A stretch of DNA of 64,000 nucleotides from Micromonospora sp. FIMYZ51 (lineage in GTDB: Bacteria > Actinomycetota > Actinomycetes > Mycobacteriales > Micromonosporaceae). The translations under genes and the position numbers were made by a program. Positions within the stretch are counted from its first letter, which is position 1; every line of letters begins with the position of its first letter. Under the pieces are notes generated by a model. It had not been told where the DNA came from. It made no database searches and worked only from the letters and a program-made list of their open reading frames with translations. The stretch is taken from the NCBI RefSeq assembly GCF_038246755.1, contig NZ_CP134706.1, positions 6,761,501 through 6,825,500 of the forward strand. Reading direction: 5' to 3'. Below, one piece after another: positions 57,621 through 64,000 of this stretch.

Positions 57621-58273
57621 CGGATCTGGTACCCCACTCCGGGCACGGTCTCCACCACCGGCGGGTCGCCGAGCTTGCGCCGCAGCTTCATGACGGTGAC
57701 CCGTACCACGTTTGTGAACGGGTCGATGTGCTCGTCCCAGACCCGTTCCAGCAGTTCCTCGGCGGAGACCACCGCGCCGTCCGCGCGCAGAAGTTCGGCC
57801 AGCACCGCGAACTCCTTGCGGGTCAGCCGCACGTGCCGGCCGTCGCGGTGCACCTCGCGGCGGGCCGGTTCGAGCACGATCCCGCCCCGGCGCAGTGCCG
57901 GTGGTGCGGCCGGGCCGACCCGTCGGGTCAGCGCGTGCACCCGGGCGGCCAGTTCCACAAGCGCGAACGGCTTCACCAGGTAGTCGTCGGCACCGAGCGC
58001 GAGGCCGGCCACCCGGTCGCGGACCGCCGCCGCCGCGGTGAGCATCAGCACCCTGGTGTCGCCACCGGCGTCGACGATCGCCCGGCACACGTCATCGCCG
58101 TGTATTACCGGCAGGTCCCGGTCGAGCACGACCACCGCGTACGCGTTCACGCCGAGCCGTTCCAGCGCGCCATCCCCGTCGTACGCGACGTCCACCGCGA
58201 ACGCCTCCCGGCGCAGCCACTCCGCGATGGCGTCCGCCAACACGTCCTCGTCCTCCACCACCAGCACTCGCAT
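57617..58273 (-). CDS. OmpR-family response regulator
   Basis: A 218-residue regulator. The receiver domain (about 1–115) has the acidic pocket VEDEDV and phospho-acceptor Asp in AVVVLDRDLPVIHGDDVC, plus LMLTAAAA and the Lys in DDYLVKPFA. The winged-helix domain (about 130–218) contains LTRKEFAVLAELLRADGAVV and NVVRVTVMKLRRKLGDPPVV. It starts 159 bp from the divergent lipoprotein gene and is translationally coupled to the sensor kinase. Confidence 0.94.
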   Translation of the reverse strand: MRVLVVEDEDVLADAIAEWLRREAFAVDVAYDGDGALERLGVNAYAVVVLDRDLPVIHGDDVCRAIVDAGGDTRVLMLTAAAAVRDRVAGLALGADDYLVKPFALVELAARVHALTRRVGPAAPPALRRGGIVLEPARREVHRDGRHVRLTRKEFAVLAELLRADGAVVSAEELLERVWDEHIDPFTNVVRVTVMKLRRKLGDPPVVETVPGVGYQIR

Positions 58274-58432
58274 CCGTCAATGGTGCCGTCAGCGGCGGTA
58301 ACGCCGGCGTAAACAGGTTCGGTTACGCCCGCGATACGCGGCGTGGGCTGGACTGGCCGGGTCGTCCGGCGACTGCACCGGACGCACCGTCCGGCGAAGG
58401 CCGCCGGACGACGGGAAAGAAGGACACCGACA

Positions 58433-58966
58433 ATGCGACGGAGAACTCTCCTGCTCCCCGTACTGCTGGCGCTCATCCTGGCCGGATGCGCCGGCCAGGG
58501 CGACGACGGGACCGGGGTGGCCACGGCCGGCGGTGCCGACGCCACGCCCTCCGCCTCCGCGAGTGACGGGACCGACCACAGCGACCGCGAGAAACGGCTC
58601 GCATTCGCCCGGTGCATGCGGGAGAACGGCGTGGAGATGCCCGATCCCGACGGCGACGGAGGGCTGCTGTTCCGTTCCGACGGCAGCACGGACCACAACA
58701 AGATCGAGGCGGCCATGGCGGAGTGCCGCGAGTTGCTGCCCAACGGCGGCGAGCCGCCCCGACTCAACGCAGAGCAGCTCGAACAGATGCGGACGATGGC
58801 CAGGTGTATGCGGGAGAACGGCGTACCGGACTTCCCGGACCCGGCACCGGACGGTCGGATCCAGGTCGATCGAAACAAGTTCCGGTCCGACCTGGACGAT
58901 TCGACGTTCAAGGCGGCGATGGAGAAGTGCCGGCAGCACGTGCCGCAGTTCGGCGGCGGTCGGTGA
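58433..58966 (+). CDS. Lipoprotein with duplicated CMRENG motif
   Basis: A 177-residue lipoprotein. The signal peptide ends LALILAGC–AG (Cys19). After a Ser/Ala/Asp-rich linker, two related segments carry FARCMRENGVEMPDPD and MARCMRENGVPDFPDP, each with a following Cys (MAECRELLP; MEKCRQHVP) that could form disulfides. AAGGA precedes the ATG. Similar proteins are found next to MacAB-like exporters in actinomycetes. The stop overlaps the adaptor start (GTGA), so it belongs to the export operon. Confidence 0.88.
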   Translation: MRRRTLLLPVLLALILAGCAGQGDDGTGVATAGGADATPSASASDGTDHSDREKRLAFARCMRENGVEMPDPDGDGGLLFRSDGSTDHNKIEAAMAECRELLPNGGEPPRLNAEQLEQMRTMARCMRENGVPDFPDPAPDGRIQVDRNKFRSDLDDSTFKAAMEKCRQHVPQFGGGR

Positions 58967-60033
58967 GCCGGTCGGTCCGGATGCGCAGCGTCGTGGGCGG
59001 GGTGGCCCTGCTGGGCGTCGTCGCGGCCGGGGTGGCCGCCGCGATCGGCTTCGGTGGCGGCGCAGCCGGTGACCCCGCCGGCGCCGGTACCGCGCCGCCG
59101 GCCAGCGCCACCGTCACCCGGCAGACCCTCGCCGACGCGGAGACCGTCGACGGCGAACTCGGGTACGGCCCGAGTCGGACCGCCGCCTCCCGGCTGCCCG
59201 GCACGATCACCGCGCTACCGGAGACCGGCACCACCGTCCGGCGCGGCAAGGCGCTCTACGCCGTCGACGGTGACCCGGTGCTGCTCCTGTACGGCAAGGT
59301 GCCCGCATACCGGACCCTCCAGTCCGGCGTCGAGGGCCCGGACGTCAAGCAGTTGGAGCGGAACCTGAAGGCGCTCGGCTACACCGGTTTCACCGTGGAC
59401 GACGAGTACACCTCGGCCACCGCCGACGCGGTCCGGGCCTGGCAGGACGATCTCGACGTGGCCGAGACCGGCCGGGTCGAGCTGGGCCGGATCGTCTTCG
59501 CCGACGGTCCGGTCCGGATCGAGGCGCACCAGCTCGACGTGGGCGCGGCGGTCCAGCCCGGCCAGGCGGTGCTCACCTACACCGGCACCGATCGGCTGGT
59601 CACCACGGAACTCGACGTCGACGACCAGCGCCTGGCCGAACGGGGCGCGCCGGCCGAGATCACCCTGCCCGACGGCCGATCGGTGGTGGGAAAGGTCAGC
59701 ACGGTCGAGACGGTCGTCGCGAGCGGCACGACTGCCGACGCCGGCACCGAGACGAAGATCGAGGTGGTTCTCACCGTCGCCGACCAGAAGGCGCTGGCCG
59801 GCTTCGACCGCGCCTCCGCCGAGGTGAGGTTCACCGTAAGCGAGCGCACCGACGTCCTTACCGTGCCGGTTGCCGCGCTGCTGGCGCTGGCCGAGGGCGG
59901 GTACGGGCTGGAGATCCTGGACGCGGGGTCGAGCCGGATCGTCGCGGTCACCACCGGGTTGTTCGCCGACGGCCGGGTCGAGGTCACCGGCGACGGCGTC
60001 ACCGAGGGTACGACCGTCGGGATGCCGCGATGA
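58963..60033 (+). CDS. Efflux periplasmic-adaptor-like protein with peptidoglycan-binding domain
   Basis: A 356-residue membrane-anchored protein. An N-terminal helix ([20 protein letters not shown]) is followed by HlyD/MacA-like barrel strands ([20 protein letters not shown]). A PG_binding_1 domain lies at about 118–170 ([20 protein letters not shown]). Further adaptor strands follow ([20 protein letters not shown]). It probably links the ABC transporter to the cell wall. Overlaps the genes on both sides by four bases (GTGA upstream, ATGA downstream). Confidence 0.9.
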   Translation: MSRSVRMRSVVGGVALLGVVAAGVAAAIGFGGGAAGDPAGAGTAPPASATVTRQTLADAETVDGELGYGPSRTAASRLPGTITALPETGTTVRRGKALYAVDGDPVLLLYGKVPAYRTLQSGVEGPDVKQLERNLKALGYTGFTVDDEYTSATADAVRAWQDDLDVAETGRVELGRIVFADGPVRIEAHQLDVGAAVQPGQAVLTYTGTDRLVTTELDVDDQRLAERGAPAEITLPDGRSVVGKVSTVETVVASGTTADAGTETKIEVVLTVADQKALAGFDRASAEVRFTVSERTDVLTVPVAALLALAEGGYGLEILDAGSSRIVAVTTGLFADGRVEVTGDGVTEGTTVGMPR

Positions 60034-60725
60034 GCGGGGACGTGATCGTGCTCGACCAGGTCGGCAAGCGGTACGCGGGCGACGTGGTCGCCCTCGCCGA
60101 CGTGTCGCTGCGGGTCGGCCATGGCGAGTTGGTGGCGATCGTCGGGCCGTCCGGCTCGGGCAAGTCGACAATGCTCAACGTGATCGGCACGCTGGACCGG
60201 CCGACCTCGGGCACCGTGCTTATCGACGGGCACGACGTGGCGCGGCTGACCGACCGGCAGCTCTCCGCGCTCCGGGCCACCCGGATCGGCTTCGTGTTTC
60301 AGCAGTTCCACCTGGCCCCGGGCGTACCGGTGCTCGACAACGTGGCGGACGGGCTGCTCTACGCGGGCGTACCCCGGCGCCAGCGGCGGCAGCGCGCGGA
60401 GGCCGCGCTGCACCGCGTCGGCCTCGGCCACCGGCTCGGTCACCGGCCGCACCAGCTCTCCGGCGGCGAGCGGCAGCGGGTCGCGGTGGCCCGCGCGGTC
60501 GTCGGCGAGCCGGCCGTACTGCTTGCCGACGAGCCGACCGGCAACCTCGACACCAGCTCCGGTACGGCCGTGCTCGACCTGCTGCACGGGTTGCACCGGG
60601 CCGGCACCACGGTCGTCGTGATCACGCACGATCGGGAGATCGCCGCCGGCCTGCCCCGTCAGGTGCAGATGCGCGACGGGCGGCTGTGCGCCGACTCGCG
60701 GCCGGTGCCGAGCGGGGTGAGTTGA
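60030..60725 (+). CDS. MacB/LolD-type ABC transporter ATPase
   Basis: A 231-residue ATPase with Walker [11 protein letters not shown]-loop [18 protein letters not shown], signature [19 protein letters not shown], Walker [14 protein letters not shown] and H-loop [11 protein letters not shown], typical of the MacB/LolD group. The start overlaps the adaptor stop (ATGA), and the permease follows one base after its stop, so the four genes form one operon. Confidence 0.94.
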   Translation: MSGDVIVLDQVGKRYAGDVVALADVSLRVGHGELVAIVGPSGSGKSTMLNVIGTLDRPTSGTVLIDGHDVARLTDRQLSALRATRIGFVFQQFHLAPGVPVLDNVADGLLYAGVPRRQRRQRAEAALHRVGLGHRLGHRPHQLSGGERQRVAVARAVVGEPAVLLADEPTGNLDTSSGTAVLDLLHGLHRAGTTVVVITHDREIAAGLPRQVQMRDGRLCADSRPVPSGVS

Positions 60726-60726
60726 G

Positions 60727-61947
60727 ATGACGCTGCTCTCCCCGGGCCGTACGCCCCGACTCGTTCCGGCCCGGCTGCCGGCGGCGGACGTCGTCCGCGT
60801 CGGCGGGATCGGGTTGCGGACCCGGCCGCTCCGGGCGTTCCTCTCGGCACTGGGCATCGCCATCGGCATCGCCGCGATGATCGCCGTGGTCGGGATCTCG
60901 TCGTCGTCGCGGGCCGAGCTGGATCGCACCCTCGCCGCGCTCGGCACCAACCTGCTGACCGTGTCACCCGGGCGGACGCTCTTCGGCGGGGACGCGCAGC
61001 TTCCGCCCGAGGCGGTGGCGATGATCGGCCGGATCGGCCCGGTGACCCGGGCGACGGCCACCGGCCAGGTCGACGGCAACGTCTACCGGACCGACCGGAT
61101 CCCGGCGGCGGAGACCGGCGGCCTCGCCGTCCGGGCGGCGCAGCTCGGGCTGCTGGAGACCGTCGGGGTCGAGGTGGCGAGCGGCACCTGGCTCAACGCG
61201 GCCACCGCCCGGTACCCGGCCGTGGTGCTCGGTGCGACCGCTGCGCAGCGGCTCGGGCTTGCCGCTGCCGGGCCGGACGTGCGGGTCTGGCTCGGTGGCC
61301 GCTGGTTCACCGTGGTCGGCATCCTCGCCCCGGCACCGCTCGCACCGGAGCTGGACAGCTCGGCCCTGGTCGGGTGGGAGGTCGCGAGCAGCCGGCTGGG
61401 CTTCGACGGCCATCCGACCACCGTCTACACCCGTACCGAGGCCGACCAGGTCGAGGCGGTCCGCGCGGTGCTCGGGGCAACGGCCAACCCGGAGGCACCG
61501 AACGAGGTCGACGTCTCGCGTCCGTCGGACGCCCTGGCCGCTACCCGGGCCACCGACGCGACGTTCACCGCCCTGCTGCTCGGCCTGGGCGCGGTGGCCC
61601 TGCTCGTCGGCGGGGTCGGGGTGGCCAACACCATGGTCATCTCGGTCCTGGAACGGCGGGCCGAGATCGGCCTGCGCCGTTCGCTCGGTGCCACCCGGGG
61701 ACAGATCCGCACCCAGTTCCTCGCCGAGTCGCTGCTGCTGTCGGCGCTCGGCGGAACCGGCGGGGTGCTGCTCGGCATCCTGGTCACCGCCGGCTACGCC
61801 CGCTGGCAGGGTTGGCCGACCGTGGTGCCGGCGTGGGCCACGCTCGGCGGCGTCGCCGCCACGCTGGTGATCGGCGGGCTCGCCGGCCTCTATCCGGCGA
61901 TCCGCGCCTCCCGCCTGGCACCCACCGAAGCGCTCGCCACCGGGTAG
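60727..61947 (+). CDS. MacB-type ABC transporter permease
   Basis: A 406-residue permease of the MacB/FtsX type. Helix 1 is about 33–55 (FLSALGIAIGIAAMIAVVGI). A MacB_PCD extracytoplasmic domain of about 200 residues follows (TNLLTVSPGRTLFGGDAQLP; VASGTWLNAATARYPAVVLG). Then come the FtsX helices (LLLGLGAVALLVGGVGVANT; LLSALGGTGGVLLGILVTAG; final LVIGGLAGLYPAIRASRL). With the ATPase and adaptor it would export a peptide, lipoprotein or drug under control of the divergent two-component system. Confidence 0.94.
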   Translation: MTLLSPGRTPRLVPARLPAADVVRVGGIGLRTRPLRAFLSALGIAIGIAAMIAVVGISSSSRAELDRTLAALGTNLLTVSPGRTLFGGDAQLPPEAVAMIGRIGPVTRATATGQVDGNVYRTDRIPAAETGGLAVRAAQLGLLETVGVEVASGTWLNAATARYPAVVLGATAAQRLGLAAAGPDVRVWLGGRWFTVVGILAPAPLAPELDSSALVGWEVASSRLGFDGHPTTVYTRTEADQVEAVRAVLGATANPEAPNEVDVSRPSDALAATRATDATFTALLLGLGAVALLVGGVGVANTMVISVLERRAEIGLRRSLGATRGQIRTQFLAESLLLSALGGTGGVLLGILVTAGYARWQGWPTVVPAWATLGGVAATLVIGGLAGLYPAIRASRLAPTEALATG

Positions 61948-61952
61948 CAGCG

Positions 61953-61984
61953 GGCCCCCGGTGCCACGCCCGGCACCGGGGGCC
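61953..61984. terminator. Hairpin terminator of the export operon
   Basis: GGCCCCCGGTGCC (61953–61965) pairs perfectly with GGCACCGGGGGCC (61972–61984), 5 bp after the permease stop; loop six bases. Confidence 0.8.
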
Positions 61985-61998
61985 TTCGGTGCGGTGCG

Positions 61999-62130
61999 TC
62001 AGCGATCGAGTTGGAGGCGGTCCCACGCGGCGACGGTCAGCGCGGCGAAGCCGACGGGCATGGCGGCGACCAGAACGAGCTGGGCGGGAGAGACGGTTTC
62101 GGACGAGGGCGGTGACGATATCGAAGTCAC
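61999..62130 (-). CDS. Possible small membrane peptide, 43 aa
   Basis: A GTG-initiated frame encoding a Ser-rich start followed by one hydrophobic stretch (AQLVLVAAMPVGFAALTVAA) and WDRLQLDR. It lies alone in the 325-bp gap between the export operon and nhaA. No ribosome site was seen, so it may be chance. Confidence 0.28.
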   Translation of the reverse strand: MTSISSPPSSETVSPAQLVLVAAMPVGFAALTVAAWDRLQLDR

Positions 62131-62272
62131 AGCACGATGCGAGCCCCTAACATTCTGCTGGTCGATGGTCGCCGAGAAGCCGCATGCCCGGCCGCCAGAT
62201 AGAGTGATGACCGGTGTGCCGGGAAGCCTGGTCGGCAGAGATTAATGATCAATCCGACCTCCCGGAGCATTG

Positions 62273-63589
62273 ATGAGAAACTCCTTCCCTCGTGGAAGAC
62301 GCCTGTTCAGCCGCGGCACATGGCCCGAGGTCAGCCGGATCGCCGGCATCCTGCGGCAGGAGACAGTGGGCGGCGGGCTGCTGCTCGCCGGAGCAGTGCT
62401 CGCCCTCGTCTGGGCCAACTCACCATGGTCGGATACGTACCAGTCGGTGCGCTCATACACCGTGGGGCCAGCGGCACTACACCTCGACCTGTCGCTGGCC
62501 ACCTGGGCAGCGGACGGCCTGCTCGCGATCTTCTTCTTCGTTGCCGGGCTGGAACTCAAACGCGAGTTCGTTGCCGGTGACCTGCGAAACCCGGTCCGCG
62601 CCGCAGTGCCGATCATGGCGGCGGTGGGTGGCGTCGTCGTACCTGCCCTCTTCTTCGTCCTGATCAACCTGCGTGATGGTGGGGACGCCCTGCGCGGCTG
62701 GGCGATCCCCACGGCCACGGACATCGCGTTCGCGTTGGCGGTGCTCGCGGTCGTCGGCCGGCACCTGCCGATCGCGATGCGGATCTTCCTGCTCACGCTC
62801 GCGGTGGTCGACGACCTGATCGCGATCATCATCATCGCGGTGTTCTACACGGTGAACCTCGCCGTCGTTCCGCTGTTGGCGGCACTGCTCCCGCTGGCGC
62901 TCTTCGCGGTGCTGGTCCAGCGCAGGGTCCGGTCCTGGTGGTTGCTGCTCCCGTTGGCCGCCGCCACCTGGGTCCTGGTGCACGAGTCGGGCGTGCACGC
63001 CACCGTCGCCGGGGTGCTGCTGGCCTTCACCGTTCCCGTGGGACGCCCGGGCCCGGACGGGATTCCGGCGGACAAGTGTCTCGCCGAGGCGTTCGAGCAC
63101 CGTCTCCGGCCCATCTCGGCGGGGCTCGCCGTGCCGATCTTCGCGCTGATGTCGGCCGGGGTCACGATCGGTGGCCTGAGCGGCCTCGCCGACTCGCTGA
63201 GCGACCCCGTCGCCATCGGCATCGTGGCGGGTCTGATCGCGGGCAAGGCGGTCGGTATCACCCTGTTCACCTGGATCGTCTCCCGCGTCACCCGTACGCC
63301 CCTCGGGTCGGGCATGAACTGGACGGACGTTCTCGGCCTGTCGATGCTGGCCGGCATCGGGTTCACGGTTTCCCTGCTGATCGGGGAGTTGGCTTTCGGC
63401 GCCGGAACCCCGCAGGACGACAACGTCAAGATCGCCGTGCTCACCGGAAGTCTCATCGCGGCCCTGCTGGCAACCGTCGTCCTGCGGCTGCGCAACCGGA
63501 CCCACCGACGCATCCGGGAGATCGAAACCGCCGACCTGGACCGCGACGGCGTTCCGGACATCTACCAACGCCGGCCCGGACAGGCCTGA
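62273..63589 (+). CDS. nhaA: Na+/H+ antiporter NhaA
   Basis: A 438-residue membrane antiporter that exports Na+ in exchange for protons. Family landmarks: [19 protein letters not shown], the unwound-helix motif [17 protein letters not shown], the ion-binding Asp pair in [36 protein letters not shown] and the late [19 protein letters not shown]. About 11–12 helices. The C-terminal tail ends with [12 protein letters not shown], a calcium-binding (dockerin/EF-hand)-like sequence not usual in NhaA. GGAG lies five bases before the ATG. Confidence 0.95.
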   Translation: MRNSFPRGRRLFSRGTWPEVSRIAGILRQETVGGGLLLAGAVLALVWANSPWSDTYQSVRSYTVGPAALHLDLSLATWAADGLLAIFFFVAGLELKREFVAGDLRNPVRAAVPIMAAVGGVVVPALFFVLINLRDGGDALRGWAIPTATDIAFALAVLAVVGRHLPIAMRIFLLTLAVVDDLIAIIIIAVFYTVNLAVVPLLAALLPLALFAVLVQRRVRSWWLLLPLAAATWVLVHESGVHATVAGVLLAFTVPVGRPGPDGIPADKCLAEAFEHRLRPISAGLAVPIFALMSAGVTIGGLSGLADSLSDPVAIGIVAGLIAGKAVGITLFTWIVSRVTRTPLGSGMNWTDVLGLSMLAGIGFTVSLLIGELAFGAGTPQDDNVKIAVLTGSLIAALLATVVLRLRNRTHRRIREIETADLDRDGVPDIYQRRPGQA

Positions 63590-63627
63590 GCAACCGCCAC
63601 GATCGGCGTCTCTCAGGTCGTGGACGA

Positions 63628-63662
63628 CCTGCCCGGTGGTCCGAGTCGGATCACCGGGCAGG
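63628..63662. terminator. Hairpin terminator
   Basis: CCTGCCCGGTG (63628–63638) pairs perfectly with CACCGGGCAGG (63652–63662) between the convergent nhaA gene and the partial permease gene. Confidence 0.72.
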
Positions 63663-63671
63663 CCCGGTCGC

Positions 63672-64000
63672 TCAGGCCCCCGCCGACAGGTCCCGTCGCC
63701 GAAAGGCAACCACTGCCGCCTGGAGTAGCAGCACGGATAGCACGCTCAGCGACACGACCGCGACGACGCTGACGTCTTCCAGTGGGTACTCGCCGATGTG
63801 TTCGAACGGCGACAGCCGTAGTGCGGCGTCGGGGATGTCGAGGATCGGGGCGAAGTATCCGACGATCAGTGACCAACCGAGTACCACCCAGATCACCGGC
63901 AGTGCTCTCGGTGCCGCCGCGTAGAGCAGGGTCGTGGCGGTGAGGACGAGCCAGACCGCCGGGGTGTGCGCGAGATGACCAAGCAGCAGTTCGCCGATGA
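63672..64000 (-). CDS. ABC-2 type permease (antibiotic-exporter type), 3' end only
   Basis: The frame is open to the window edge, so only the last about 109 residues are present. They contain two to three hydrophobic helices (ALPVIWVVLGWSLIVGYFAP; VVAVVSLSVLSVLLLQAAVV) and the ending LSPFEHIGEYPLEDVSV … FRRRDL. That resembles the SPF-H-P … GFRRRDL ending of actinobacterial polyketide-antibiotic export permeases. An ATPase gene would be expected beyond the window. Confidence 0.8.
   Translation of the reverse strand, partial: IGELLLGHLAHTPAVWLVLTATTLLYAAAPRALPVIWVVLGWSLIVGYFAPILDIPDAALRLSPFEHIGEYPLEDVSVVAVVSLSVLSVLLLQAAVVAFRRRDLSAGA

Overview
The window is very GC-rich (third codon positions almost always G or C), uses many GTG starts, and contains a type VII secretion (ESX) locus, XRE/DUF5753–DUF397 pairs, a SARP regulator and many large secreted Ig-like proteins. 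This fits a filamentous actinomycete, most likely Micromonosporaceae (Micromonospora, Salinispora or a relative). That assignment is inferred from gene content; no rRNA or tRNA gene was seen.

Layout. 1–5.7 kb: end of a type VII secretion locus (mycosin protease, EccE, a coupled unknown protein), interrupted by an XRE–DUF397 regulator pair and a small unknown gene. 5.8–11.4 kb: a compact lasso-peptide-type RiPP cluster with an RRE protein (B1), leader peptidase (B2), a 47-residue precursor missing from most gene calls, a two-gene ABC exporter, an unusually short cyclase (C), and a divergent pair encoding a nucleotidyltransferase and an HPr-kinase-like enzyme. The precursor ends in Ser, as expected for tailoring by such a kinase. 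11.4–21 kb: large secreted proteins, including a nuclease/5'-nucleotidase fusion, a WxL-like protein and a DUF916 membrane protein. 21.2–24.7 kb: a reactive-sulfur (cst-like) locus with a CstR-like repressor, two matching operators, persulfide dioxygenase–rhodanese, membrane rhodanese and TauE/SafE. 24.7–31 kb: a SARP regulator, a 28-bp tandem repeat and a 1019-residue secreted protein of unknown function.

31–39 kb: a reductase–PPOX fusion divergent from a MerR regulator across a palindromic operator, a DUF559 protein, a lipoprotein, an ECF42-type sigma factor with its YCII partner, an RBBP9-like hydrolase and a Ni/Co exporter. 39–47 kb: a second phosphoesterase–WxL-like pair, inverted relative to the first, then more secreted proteins. 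47–55 kb: a NYN nuclease, a DUF817 membrane protein and a 1821-residue single-chain acyl-CoA carboxylase of eukaryotic-like layout. 55–64 kb: a secreted protein, a two-component system divergent from a MacAB-like export operon, NhaA, and the end of an ABC permease.

Two repeat phenomena cut across the window. A dispersed inverted repeat (arms GATCTTGCACTTT / AAAGTGCAAGATC, 66–69 bp overall) occurs three times, each time between C-rich and G-rich tracts, and two neighbouring reading frames run into it. The WxL-like gene and its terminator are duplicated in inverted orientation 20 kb apart, with the last two-thirds of the protein identical.
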